This document shows, one piece after another, positions 13,081 through 23,099 of a stretch of 64,000 nucleotides of DNA. The stretch's first letter is position 1, and every line of letters begins with the position of its first letter. Source of the DNA: Steromphala cineraria (Eukaryota; Mollusca; Gastropoda; Trochida; Trochidae). The stretch is from contig OU744736.1 of the NCBI GenBank assembly GCA_916613615.1, forward strand, positions 16,131,724 to 16,195,723. Direction: 5' to 3'. The notes beneath the pieces are model-generated. The model was not told the origin of the DNA and made no database searches. It saw only the letters and a list, made by a program, of their open reading frames with translations. The position numbers and the translations under genes were made by a program.

Positions 13081-16000
13081 CACAACTACTAATACTACTA
13101 CATTACACACTAAAAAGGTTTAGATAAACGGTTTTATCAAATTTATGTAGTTATACTGTTTAAACATAGCACTGTCTATCTAAATAAATTTAGATTGTCT
13201 TCATCATTAATTTGCTATTTCGCTTATTTTATCACTCACATATATAGATTTATACATAATCAAATATTGAAAGTGAATAATCTTGTAAAAATAAAAGCGG
13301 GTGAAACAATAGAACCACCACATGAACATTAACATAAAGTAATAATGCATACATGTATATCAAAACCAAACATTCTCTAAGAATCGGATCTTGTAATGGA
13401 CCAACGTTTTATGATATATAATATATCACATTATTACTCTCCCGTTGAAGATATCGCTGTTTAATAAATCTACAATGTTATTACACATTGTGTAATAACA
13501 TCGCGCGCTGACCGAATGACGTGACGTAATGATGACGTCACAATTGTTAAGTATGACGTCATAATGTCAGCGGGCCGGCCGCGACAGTCATCTTGGCGAC
13601 TTTCTTTGTTTTTTTACGATGTTATTAAGCAAGTAATAAATAAAATACTAAACTCGGTCCCGTTTCATAACATATTTATGAAACTCGTGAATGGTATAGG
13701 TATTTAACTCGCTTTCGCTCGTTAAATACCAACCCATTCACTCGTTTCATAAATATGTTATGAAACGGGACGTCGTTTAGTATTCTCTATTTATTACTCT
13801 CCCGTTGAAGATATTACTGTTTAATAAATCTGCCATGTTATTACACATAGTGTCATAACATCGCGCGCTGACCGAATGACGTGACATAATGATGACGTCA
13901 CAATTGTTAAGTATGACGTCATAATGTAAGCGGGCCGGCCGCGACAGTCATGTTGGCGACTTTCTTTGTTTTTTTTACGATGTTATTAAGCAAGTAATAA
14001 ATAAAATACTAAACTCGGTCCCGTTTCATAACATTTTTATGAAACTCGTGAATGGTATAGGTATTAAACTCGCTTTCGCTCGTTAAATACCAACCCATTC
14101 ACTCGTTTCATAAATATGTTATGAAACGGGACGTCGTTTAGTATTCTCTATGTAGAAAGTAAGTTAATTGTATGAGTCGTGCACGTTTGTATAGTTCTGT
14201 TTACACTACAATAAAAGCTTTCATCTCATATATTGAACCTACGCTATTCTAGTGTACCATAAATTGCTGGATAAAAAGTCAGTGACTTCTTGTGTCAGGG
14301 CTGTTTGTTAAGTCATGTTTACAATGCAATCAACAATTTACTCTCGTGTTTTGAAGAGACATCGATTTGAAAGGCAAATACAATGTTTACAAATCAATAT
14401 TAGAGTTATGTTAAACATAAATACAAAATCAAATTCATTATAGATCTGTCAATCGGTAGTTTTATGCTTAGTACACAAAGGGTGATGAAATGTCAATTGC
14501 TTTGTAAACATTCATAAATCGAGGTTTAAATTTTTTCAAAAAGCCCTTTAGAAAACCTGATTGAATAGGAGTACTTATGATAATGTGATGATATCTAAGT
14601 TAAATGAGTTGAATTTCATCATGAGCAAATTCAAGCATACTTTTCTGACTTCCTAAACTTGCTTGATATGCATAGCATCATGTGATTAAATCTTGTTGAT
14701 AACAATTTGTACTTTTTAACCTTTCATCTCGTTTTTTCACTGTTTCCATAAACAACTCGATCAGAGGGTTATCTTAACCTAACCTTTTTACCACATGTAG
14801 ATCTATCAGCTTAACGTTTTGATTAGGTAAGTATTCATTCTTATGCAAAGAGTATTCAAATTTATATTTTGCATTGCCAGTAGCAAGAATAATATTGAAT
14901 ACTGTTGACAACATATCCATTATTCTGTCATCCAGATCCTAAAGCAAAAATATTAAATTGATGACCAACCAAGTCTAGAAAAGTATAGCAAGTCTAGAAG
15001 TTAAAGCATCTTTTGGGCTCCATTTTGTTATAATACATGAATTGTTTAAAAATATTGTCTATATTGAAAAAAATACTTCTGAGACTAAGTGTTAGTCAAC
15101 ATATCCATTGGTATATTTTATAACGTAAAGCCCATAGGAAACACTATATATACGAGGATAATAAGTATGACATATTTATCGATTTAGGTCTCTTTGAGCA
15201 AGGTTCCTATATGATCTGGTTGTTACACAAACAAACATGTTTGCCGTGTCTATCAAACAATTAGTACATAAAGACTAAAAACCTAATATCTGTGTAAACG
15301 GTTAACATGCTTTAAACGATGATATAAAGACAGAAAGAGCTGTTTGTGTTTGCCTACAAATTTAATATGACATACAAATATTGATTCTATTTATTGCTTA
15401 TACCCATACTAAGCTTCTCTATAAGATCTATTCTAACGACAAAGAGTCAATTTGGTTTTGATATAACCTGAATGAAAACCTAATATAAGGTTATTACTCT
15501 TGGTTCCGAATGAAAGGAATACAATGATATATACGGCCAATAAAAGTCCTCTGTGAAAGGCATCTGTTATATTATTTGATTTGTAACCAAAATAGATTCA
15601 CACACTAACAGAGATCTGACTAACTTATACATATGTAATGTTTTAGATTTAAATCAATATTTATCTTAAAAATGTGTTAACACAAAAAAGTACTTGATCG
15701 GTTAGGAATGGTTTCTATTGAAGATAAACAGTTTATCCATAACATTTGCCTCGTAATACTTGGTATGATTAGAACATCTTATGATTACAATTTTTAACAT
15801 GAAAAAACTTCCTATGCAGTCATGCAGTTTTTTAAAGGGGCAGTAGCACGCTTTTGGTAATTTTATTTTTTTAATTTTTCACTGATAATTGTAGGTTAAT
15901 GCTAAATGTATTATCTTGACGGTGTCAAAAATCTCATTACACAAGCAAACCATTCATAGTCAGAGGACAAAGTATGAGGATTCACATAAAATCTATTGGC

Positions 16001-16855
16001 GGCCATTTTGTGTGAACACCTATAATTCATTTTGTGTGAGAAAAAGGAATCGCATGGCTCAACTTTACGTTATATATTTGATTTATTACTGCTCCATTTA
16101 GTTTAAATACATTGTGTTTCCGTTGGAACCATTAATTTTCATTTTCCTGACATCATCTTATATTCCCCCTAAAAACGTGCTACTGCCCCTTTAATCTCTT
16201 ATCTTACAATCGTATCTAGAATGTAACTTCAAACTGTAAGTAGGTGTTTTCAATCTCGTAAGTTTTTATATAACAAGTGTCACTCCTTATGTAAAATATG
16301 GTTCAGGATTTCTCTGTGAATTGTTTCCATTTATGAGTTAGATTATTACATACCCGTCATATGGTTACGAAACGAGCGATTGTTGACTATAAACGTGACA
16401 TAATGGTTGTTAAGGAAAAACGATGGTTAGACAAAAGCAACCTGATAATAAGCTTACTTAGGATAACGTGAAACTGCTTATCTCTTAACCTATTTATAAT
16501 GCCATCTGATCTTATCGTACAAATATATACGTTGTATAAATGCTACCAAACTAAGGACATACGACTTGTAGAATATTAGATATATTTGCCTTGCAGGTAC
16601 ACATGTTTCAGTTATTTATTTCAATGATTATTAAGGACTCAAACTGAAAAATCTGTGTGTCTGTCTGTCCTCAATTATAAAGAGTGTTTATATGAAATAT
16701 ACATACCCAAGTTCATCCCACTTCAGAAAGCCTCTTTTCCGAGGATACTTGATGTGAAAAATCGTCATCTTGACGTCACGGTGATCCCTGTAAATTTCGA
16801 TGATTCACTGTATATATTTCATTGTTCAAGCCAGCAGCATTTCGTCAATGAAGTC
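4661..16855 (-). CDS. Unrecognised gene with degenerate EF-hand-like domains, 7 coding exons (3' end uncertain)
   Basis: I reconstructed this gene from seven minus-strand exons: 16768-16707 (coding part), 12828-12807, 9223-9152, 8159-8029, 7024-6922, 5027-4912 and 4733-4661. Every junction has AG/GT borders and all six phases agree, giving 193 residues with no stop. The ATG at 16768 follows an in-frame upstream TGA. An AG close upstream of the ATG leaves open that this is an internal exon. Residues 96-137 resemble one helix-loop-helix of a calmodulin-type EF hand (AYQLYEAGDMKGMVLDKHTL) and residues 145-168 a second one (EEVGRIQLSEYFDLI). The loops lack the DxDxDG acidic ligands, so calcium binding is doubtful. 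After 4661 either a further exon lies to the left, or the donor is ignored and translation reads on to a stop near 4565. I know no family name for it. A structural or adaptor role is only inference. Confidence 0.62.
4912..5027 (-). CDS. EF-hand-like gene, exon 6 (residues 131-168)
   Basis: 116 bases, acceptor CTTTGAAG, donor GTAAGAG, ending TG so that Trp169 spans the junction. It encodes MCGRTIAPLKLMHRIKHMKE, then AFEEVGRIQLSEYFDLIL. The second part resembles the last EF hand of calmodulin-like proteins. Confidence 0.68.
5100..6540. repeat. Degenerate repeats in EF-hand-like gene intron (between exons 5 and 6)
   Basis: Contains several diverged copies of a segment with CCACTGACCTTGA and ACACTGAAAGCACTCTATCAAG (near 5500, 5780, 6000, 6600, 6910), about 250-500 bp apart, and a tail TTTGCGGGGGACATAATT at ~6507. 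A related tail, CAGGGGGAGACATAAT, ends the repeat at 56110-56479. One copy touches the exon 5 donor at 6921. Confidence 0.55.
6922..7024 (-). CDS. EF-hand-like gene, exon 5 (residues 96-130)
   Basis: 103 bases between a TCCCAG acceptor and a GTCAGT donor. It encodes SFEEINNVRVAYQLYEAGD followed by MKGMVLDKHTLLRSLK. The spacing of AYQLY, the G of MKG and the following hydrophobic/HTLL segment matches an EF-hand helix-loop-helix, but the loop lacks the usual acidic residues. Confidence 0.68.
7083..7230. mobile_element. Short element with CAGTGTTGTTCCTA inverted ends, copy 1
   Basis: Begins CAGTGTTGTTCCTAGG and ends TTTAGGAACAACACTT, with a second full copy at 63025-63187 and a partial one at 25816-25885. 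CAGTG termini recall hAT-type MITEs. No clear 8-bp duplication was found, so the class is an inference. Confidence 0.7.
7587..7856. repeat. Two-copy tandem repeat (~155 bp)
   Basis: The blocks at 7587-7694 and 7740-7854 both read AATTGCTCTTTTTAxAGGGGC, GGTCACTTTAATTTTCAAAGT and ACAAAATTGCTCC. It lies in the intron between exons 4 and 5 of the EF-hand-like gene. Confidence 0.75.
8029..8159 (-). CDS. EF-hand-like gene, exon 4 (residues 53-95)
   Basis: 131 bases from acceptor TGTTACAG to donor GTGAGA, ending with TC so that the next exon's first G makes Ser96. It contains EVLKMLEYRLLHKVLHH and EWNMAAIRKCILLLTHKAL, an amphipathic helix pair. The first 19 bases and the acceptor are copied in intron sequence at 8417-8435. 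Confidence 0.68.
8142..8714. repeat. 276-bp tandem duplication seeded at exon 4 acceptor
   Basis: The sequence from 8142 (first bases of exon 4 plus acceptor and intron) recurs from 8417 with the same order of landmarks: CATCTTCAGGAC, TATAGTTTATGTATCTCTAT, GGTTTAGGTAAA, CGAAACACATCTTC. The second copy keeps a TTACAG acceptor and has gained a GTAAGG donor. Confidence 0.8.
8878..8993 (+). ncRNA. Decayed type I hammerhead-ribozyme-like fold
   Basis: In the canonical order: outer stem I arm (TCATCC..TTTATT complement, 8889-8908 with 8961-8981), CTGAAAA in place of CTGANGA, stem II GGTATA/TATACC with loop AGGATC (8923-8940), GAAAC, a tiny stem III and GTC. The G of the CTGANGA core is replaced by A and a few bases separate stem I from the core, so activity is unlikely. 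Such ribozymes are known in Penelope-like elements and retrozymes of animals. Confidence 0.4.
9152..9223 (-). CDS. EF-hand-like gene, exon 3 (residues 29-52)
   Basis: 72 bases, phase 0 on both sides, between a TTTTCAG acceptor and a GTAAGA donor. It encodes FQVQLFRENLTEE followed by ITVENDGLLVE. The opposite frames show no such clean borders. Confidence 0.65.
9250..10800. other. Intron of the EF-hand-like gene, no feature seen
   Basis: AT-rich intron between exons 2 and 3. The open frames at 9409-9714, 9883-10083 and 10457-10678 lack homology or codon character. Confidence 0.5.
10800..11460. repeat. Local duplications in intron
   Basis: The block near 10800-10870 (GAGACACTAC, GTTTGACAGGTGTATTGTCT) recurs at 11365-11425. 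Between them, 10912-10990 and 10990-11070 are a two-unit tandem repeat of about 78 bp (TTTAATTTCAAATAGC, TTCGCTAAGCAT, CTGAGCTTTTC, ATGCGGAAAAT). Confidence 0.7.
11520..12630. other. Intron of the EF-hand-like gene, no feature seen
   Basis: AT-rich intronic sequence. A 92-codon frame at 11517 has no recognisable protein features and is probably chance. Confidence 0.45.
12640..12770 (+). repeat. Second, more decayed hammerhead-like stem-loop repeat
   Basis: Same order as at 8878-8993: TTGACAA, a GACATT/AATGTC stem with loop AGAATC, then AAAACGTCGCTTGTTAGAATA, AAGAAGTTG and CAACTTCTAGAA. The stem bases differ from the other copy (GGTATA/TATACC) but pair equally well. Core bases C3, G8 and G12 are lost. 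Confidence 0.4.
12807..12828 (-). CDS. EF-hand-like gene, 22-nt microexon (CLARTLG)
   Basis: Acceptor TTCTTTTCAG and donor GTGAGT flank only 22 bases. The first base completes a Gly codon with exon 1. The remaining 21 encode CLARTLG and leave phase 0, matching the next exon. Its size makes it invisible to ORF scans. The support is agreement of phase on both sides plus strong splice sites. Confidence 0.55.
12947..13091. repeat. (TAC)n trinucleotide microsatellite
   Basis: About 145 bases of TAC with a few ATT/ACTG/CCA interruptions, roughly 120 bp upstream of the acceptor of the 22-nt microexon on the minus strand. Its minus-strand translation gives a poly-Val shadow ORF. Confidence 0.97.
13431..13790 (-). 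mobile_element. 360-bp hairpin element, copy A
   Basis: Starts TTATTACTCTCCCG and ends TATTCTCTAT. In order: a 25-base perfect palindrome TGTTATTACACA-T-TGTGTAATAACA (13476-13500), a cluster of cAMP-response-type sites (GACGTGACGTAA, TGATGACGTCAC, TATGACGTCATA), GCGGGCCGGCCGCG, then an inverted repeat of about 140 bp (13645-13783) with tip CTCGCTTTCGCTCG. On the minus strand the tip reads as a GAAA loop. No ORF of note. Confidence 0.85.
13791..14150 (-). mobile_element. 360-bp hairpin element, copy B (tandem)
   Basis: Immediately follows copy A with no spacer and is nearly identical, with scattered substitutions and one-base indels that cancel in length. The small palindrome has decayed here. 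Head-to-tail dimers of this kind can come from rolling-circle or circular-RNA intermediates, or from unequal crossing over. Confidence 0.85.
14160..15830. other. Intron of the EF-hand-like gene; one old repeat
   Basis: AT-rich. Contains the second copy of the dispersed repeat (14958-15085, partner at 2135-2271). Nothing else supported. Confidence 0.55.
15832..16194 (+). mobile_element. TTAA MITE, family 1, copy 2 (363 bp)
   Basis: Perfect TTAA at both ends, inverted termini AGGGGCAGTAGCACG and CGTGCTACTGCCCCT. Opposite orientation to copy 1. An internal frame of about 60 codons is shared between copies (GGCCATTTTGTGTGAACACC region), but its conservation is explained by repeat identity. Confidence 0.9.
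16707..16855 (-). CDS. EF-hand-like gene, exon 1 (5'UTR plus residues 1-20)
   Basis: The exon opens after a TTACAG acceptor at 16856. Coding starts at the ATG at 16768 and ends with GG before the donor GTATGT. The encoded start is MTIFHIKYPRKRGFLKWDEL. The two trailing bases join the first base of the next exon to make a Gly codon. A second possible acceptor (TTTACAG) lies about 28 bases before the ATG. A four-codon upstream ORF sits in the leader. Confidence 0.55.
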
Positions 16856-16859
16856 CTGT

Positions 16860-18230
16860 AACAAAAATAAATTTCATTGTAAATCTTCAAATTAATGTGA
16901 GAAGTTTACCAATTCTTCCTTAGACATGGCTAGTAAAGACTATCGTTATACGTAAATATCAGTAAAGAAATGCTTAGCAGTTCGTGGATTTGAAAATAGA
17001 GAAATTTTGATAAAGATAAAAAATTCTTGGTGATGATTCTTTCTTTCCTTATAATTAAAACATTGCAAAGTTCGTGACATCCTGCTACATCAGTTTATGT
17101 GAATCCTCAGAGCTCCTGTCATACCCTGTTATGTATCAGGCAAATGCACGGCATCGCTAACAGCAGTTATTCATATATAAATTTCAGCAATGCATAATCA
17201 TTATCCAACGCACTTGTCAACCCGATAGTGTACCTTTCGCTGGATGCAAGTCTTTTTTTTACCGGTGTATTTACTGACATGGGGGCATGTGGTAGGGTGT
17301 TTTTGCGTTTGCGCATACTGAGTGCTACGTGGAGGCAAGGTCATATTATACAATACATCTAAAAACTAACACGAATTCATCTCTGTTGACCAAGGTTTCA
17401 TTAGATCCATCTGGCTTCAACCAAAACTGATTTTAAAACGATTTGATAACTGAAAGCAAATTTTACTTTTCTCCTTACTTTTCTTTGTTTGTAATCTATA
17501 TAATTCTTCTTCTTTTCTCTTTGTATATATCATTGTACATATGTTTATTTTCAACATTTCATGTCAGCGCTGTACATAGGAGAGGGTTTCACTAAGTTGG
17601 ATAACTTGTCCCCAATCCTTTCATTGTGAATAAATATGTTTAAATCAACTGATTTTAAAATCCTTTTGAGACAAATAGTTTGTTTTGAACATTCCTTGAT
17701 GGTGTCAGTGAAAACAGATGATACTTCGGTACCTGATTCACGTCTCTTTGTGCTACAGAAAATTCATAGTCGTTATTTTTTTATTCCAACATTCTCGTGA
17801 AGAACTATTCATAGTTGGTAATATGGCAACAAGAAAATGAAGTGTAATTCATAAAAGGGGTTATTTTTGTATCCAATTCAAAGGAGATTGAAAATGAAGA
17901 CTGAAATGCATCAACAACGGTGTGTTTATATATTACCATTTTGTTAAAACTAATTAACTGCTTTTTTTCGGATAGAAATAAATTCAAACCAGGAAACAAT
18001 CAGTATTTCCTATTTTAATGAAAGTAAGCTTTATTGTTCATCCAAAATAGACTACTGTGGTTTTGGATAAAGGATGGTGCATGATTTGAATAACGTCATT
18101 TAACGTTTCTTTCACTTGTATTACGTTTCCTTTTACATTGGCCTTTATCTTCATGATGTTTTCTAACTTTCTCTATTGTTTATTCTCTTTATTGTCTTTT
18201 TATTTAGTCTATTGAACTCCGTTCTTACAC
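16860..18230. other. Intergenic, no gene; probable LINE 3' end at ~17560-17645
   Basis: Segment with GCTGTACATAGGAGAGGG, CTTGTCCCCAATCCTTTCAT and GTGAATAAATATGTTTAAAT resembles the 3' ends of CR1/L2-type retrotransposons seen in molluscs. No reverse transcriptase sequence is present. The rest is unremarkable. Confidence 0.45.
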
Positions 18231-18235
18231 AATCT

Positions 18236-18416
18236 TCCTACGCATAGCCTAAAACGCCAGTTTCCGAACTGTTGTTTATGCTTTGCTGCAGACCCTTTAC
18301 TTGTCTGTGCTGCTATAGTACCCCTATTGGCTAGAGAGCAAGCACAGAAAACTCAAGAGTCTGCAGCAAGGCAGAAAACTGACAGTTCGGAAACTTGCGT
18401 GTAGGCTTTACGTAGG
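18236..18416. mobile_element. 181-bp hairpin MITE-like element
   Basis: Two arms of about 72 bp pair imperfectly: CCTACG, AGTTTCCGAACTGT, TTGCTGCAGAC and TCTGTGCT on the left against their complements on the right. A short AT/GC loop lies between. Only one copy in the window, with no target duplication identified. Confidence 0.8.
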
Positions 18417-18419
18417 CAG

Positions 18420-21400
18420 ATGTTCTTACACATACATGTTTTGTTTTACTAAGTTATTCACGTGATTTTCTAATTTGATACATAGAGTATGGAATGTCTA
18501 TAAAACTTTCAATCGCAAAGGTATTGTTTCTTTGTTTAAGTCGTGTAAAGATATTAGTTAATTTCCTCTGGTAGGTATGAAGTCGTTCCTTAACAAACAT
18601 ACCAATAATATATTGTTCGCCAGAAAAACAACCCTAAGGTATTTTTTCATACCTAATATACTTTTTCACATTGAAAACTTCCTTAAAATACAACTTAGAT
18701 GTGCACTTACACACCCCTTAATAACCACATCTAAGTATGTTATGGTGGTGTCAATAGCATAAAATTAACCACCCAAAAACGAGACGCGTATACCGACCAA
18801 CCCTATATGACAAAGGTATTTTGTTAAGGTGACCGGTACATTTACAGATATTAATTCATTAACCTTTGATAAGTAATAATGAGACGGCAGGTAAATTAAT
18901 ACCCATATCACGATCAACGTCAAGATAACGGAGCAGCCAAAACACAGGTGGTGGGTGCTTGATTGCGAAGTGGTAATGTCAAAACGTCAGAATGTCAGAG
19001 ATAGAGAATTAACGTATCCATAAGAAAATCAAGCCATTTTGTGTATTGGGATTGGGACACAGAGAGTGTTTTAAAAAGTTTGATGGTCTTGATATACCTT
19101 TTCAATCGCGTTACTATGGAAAAGATGACAGAACTATATGTTAGGAATTTAGTGAAAGAAATATGATATGAGGACTGATATGATGATGTGTAAAAGCTAT
19201 GATAAATTTGAAATATATGTAAGACATTCACAGAGATGTAAAATATAAAAATGTGGTTGTGATCAAAATAAGCTTACTCAGTGAGAATGTTGTGTAAAAA
19301 GCAGCAAAATGATTGTGAAGTGAACTTCTTGGGTGAACGATTTAGGTTGGTTTTGGGGAAAGTTTTGAAAATTATTTGACTCTCTAGAATTTAAATGACA
19401 TTTAGTAAGCAGTTACTTATTATCAAGACATTTGTCGTAAGATATTTTCTTTGTGAATATGCTGCATTTGTAACTTGAGATTTTGGTTTGATGAAAAGTA
19501 AAATAAAAAATGTGACTTCAAGACCTGAAAGCTACCAGTTAATTCCCTTTTAATCAGAAGTATATACGTTGAACAAAGTTGGTAAATAGATTTATAAATT
19601 GCTTTAATTTAATTTTTCAAATATTACTTAATCAAAAACAAATTCATACCTAATATCAACAACAAAAGCATGATATCGTAAAATGATTACTCATTGTTTG
19701 ACAATTACGATTGTAGTTTTTATTAGATGTAATCGTTATCAATCTCATATCAAAAGAATAGTTAATTAAATGACCGCATTGATTGGAAACGTCCATTGTC
19801 CCACGCACTTACCTGAATGTGGAATATGAAACCCTAATCCCACAGATTATCCGCCAGGCGATTAAGATAATCCAGTAATGCAGGACCACAAGTTTGATAT
19901 AACACTTATAGCACGTAGGTATAAACCTTATCCTTATGCCAATATTCCAGGGACCGGAGAAGGATAGTCCGCTACTGCTGATTCCATTGTTCCGTTATAT
20001 AAAATCGCCAGTATATCGAATCCAATTGCATTCAAAGTCATATTGGTGGAAGAAATCAGCTGGTATTTGTTCCATGGAGTTGAAACCATGTTCAACACAT
20101 ACTATGTATTCATTGCATTCCATATCAGACAGATATGTATTTGTAAGTCCATTATTAAGTAGAATAATTCACTTCTTTGAAATTCAATTTTACAACATTG
20201 AATACACATTGGCAATATTGAATACACGATATTGTATAATGTCAATTCAACGTAATATTCTGCAGTGTCAATTTCACCAAATGATTTCCATACACAAGAT
20301 TATATTTTCCTTCTTTCAAAGCAGCCCACGAATGCCGTTTCCCTATCTACTCTTACTGTTTGAAAGGGAATGCTAGACGGTAATTGATAACAAAATGATC
20401 GAGTCAACTAGATAAAACGCGTATTCACGGTCTGAGCTAGCACGCATATAGTCTGTTTCTAGCTCAACAACCGTTTGTTGAGGCTTGCTAAGCGGTTGGC
20501 ACGTTCACTTATAGCCCCCTACAGTTCAACCAAATTGAAACGTCACACCACAAAGGAATCGCTGTAATGGTAACCAAACGTTATTAACAATTGATGAATG
20601 AAACGTACGCTCATTTAGTCCAATAACTTACCTTTGTCAACGAGGGTCAACTTTGGAAGAAGTATCTGGCTGGTGCATTCATATAAGTTCGTACACCAAT
20701 GTAGACCTTAAAATATATCTGCTTTCACTTCTTACTTGTATTACCTATAGTGTCCCTGGGATCACGTGGCCCAAATCATGACTAATCCGGTAATCTCATT
20801 TTTCTTAAGTGAAGTGAGACTCGGGTAATAACAGTCGACAGTTTGACTCGGCTTTCACGTTTTGTGTCATAAAGTATTGTGTTAAAGGGACCAGTCACGT
20901 ATAGACACTCTAGAATTGATTCCAGGGATTTAGCAAGGGTCCTTTTGAGAGTCATTCGCCTTTGTTTTGCTTATTTGGTTATAGTTGGTCAAAGGATCAA
21001 CTGGACTCTTGTTTCCAATACTTTTCCTTTCATCTTGATATACTGTTTAGGTTATAAACACGAAAGAGAAATAACACTGGAGTAAGAGAACAACCCTGAC
21101 ATACAACCCTGTCTTCTTTGGCCTCTTTCCTTCTATTTGTTTTAGTATATGCCTTTATTTATTCTCCCGGCGTTACTTATGGCCAAAATATACAACGAAC
21201 ACATGCCTGCAATTATATTTCTTCAACTGGCAATGACTTGACATCAGTGTAGAATATTAACCTTCTATTTGTAAAACAATGGGATTTCTCTCTTTCCTCG
21301 CAGACTCTGTTGTTATGCTTTGGGTTGCATTACACAAATTTGAAATGATGATAGAATACACACCTGTCACAAATTCATTTTTCTCAGGAAAATGCGAATA

Positions 21401-22840
21401 GTTCATTTATTCTATCTTTCATAACCGTTATAAAGATAAAGTGTCCACAAACAGCATTACCTTGGATCGGATTGTTGTGTTTCTGTCATTTCAATATGGA
21501 AAACTCTTGTTCGTGTAATTCAGACGAGAGTAGCGAAGACAGGTTAGCTCCCTCTCGCACAACATAGCTGCAATGTAGTTTTTTTCAAAACTCTATACAA
21601 TTAGTTTTGGGCTATTGATTGTCACATTAAGAGGGAAAGGTAATTTGAGATTCGATTATATTGTCTTTGGGGAGACGGTACGTTTAAGAGATAAGCTCGT
21701 GTTAAAAGCTGCTTTGAAAAGCAACGGTTTTCGGCTTGCTTGCTTGATAATTGCTTGCAATTGGATCAACTGGTATTTATAATGGAATGCTTTTTATTTT
21801 GTCTGAGAAATTGGAACATTTAATCTAGTGACTAGGGTGAATTATACTTTAGCGAGTGTACAACCCTGCGAAACCACTCTGCCATTGTGGCCATTCTCAG
21901 GCGTCAATATTGCCATAGAATAGGACTTTTATGATATCACACCTTATCTTCATATTTCAATAATAACTTGACGTTATCGTATTATACTTCATTTCTATAT
22001 ATGTTGATATTTAAGAACTTGTGTGTACATGCTATATTCTAAGTTTTTTGCGATTATAATTTCACAATAAAACGTTTTTTATTATGTTGCCATAGTTTCT
22101 GATTTAAAAATGATGTCACAAGGTTCATCGATGTATTATTTCATTTGAATTATTGATAAATCTCATATAAAGGAGGAATTGTCAAAAAATCATTTTTTAA
22201 ATGTTAATTTTGTTCTTTTATTAATGTACGTTTACGTTAAGTGGCCCCATTTTTTTCTACGACTAAGGATGATCAGCTTGAGAAATTAGATTTTTGAACC
22301 TGTTAGGCCTAAACTAAGGTTAATTGCAGTAGTTTGAAAACATATTTAAAAAGAGATTGTAAGTGTTCGCAATGAAAGTCACTTATGAAGGCAATCTGAT
22401 TCGTTGTATATACACTTATGAAACAATTCAAAATGCCATTCAATCATCAAATTAACTGCAGGACTAATGCATATGCAGTGCTTAGTATATACTAATCGAC
22501 AATTCTTCGTAGCTACATACCAGAACATTCAACAGTATCTATATAACATACGCATGCTTTAGATAAAATGCCTGCATTTGTAACTCGCATATAAGTAACA
22601 CTTAAACCCTGTGACATTTGGTTCTTTACAAGCTTAACCTATCGTGATCGAATAGAAAATGATTATTGAAAGGGACAATAAAATCGGGATAGTTTGTGTT
22701 TAGCTTTGAGAAAAATGTCAATTTTCATGCGCTTGTATACAGAAAAAAATAGTTGGTGTTATGTGTTACATTTGAAATTATAAATAATCATACATTATTC
22801 AATGACACTCAAAATATCAATAATAAAATGCGCACTTCCA
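18420..22840. other. Intergenic, no gene seen
   Basis: AT-rich. The longest frame, 146 codons at 19936-20376 on the plus strand, is hydrophobic, repeat-like (GAATACACxxTTGxxAATATTG twice) and shows no known domain. No splice-linked coding series was found. Confidence 0.45.
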
Positions 22841-22849
22841 AAACAATTT

Positions 22850-23095
22850 TTTATCGGCAGAAGCAGTTTGTGACCTGGGTCTCATCATGTGTTGTGTCTC
22901 TGGGCAAGGCACTTTAGTCACATCGTACTCAGTCGACCCGGCTGTTAAAATGGGTACCTGAAAACTGATTAGACGTGGTCTAATTAGTGCTGAGTAGCAC
23001 ATGTGAATGTACAACCCTTCACAGTAAGTAGCGCTCTAAGAATGTTTAGAATGTGGGAAAATCGGCATATAATTATCAACATCATTATCAGTAGG
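22850..23095. mobile_element. SINE with conserved central domain
   Basis: Contains GGGTCTC, GGGCAAGGCACTTTAGTCAC, CTCAGTCGACCCGGCTGTTA and AAATGGGTACCTG. These are hallmarks of an ancient metazoan SINE central domain (deuterostome/DeuSINE-like family). After it come AGTAGCGCTCTAAGA and a CAT/ATT-rich tail. The promoter head is not clear. Confidence 0.65.
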
Positions 23096-23099
23096 CCTA

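Noticed and set aside
12910..13110. Poly-Val minus-strand ORF
   Set aside because: Translation of the (TAC)n microsatellite.
19936..20376. 146-codon plus-strand ORF, longest in the gene-free region
   Set aside because: Aromatic/Ile-rich composition typical of AT-rich chance ORFs, partly made of short duplicated segments, with no domain or splice context.
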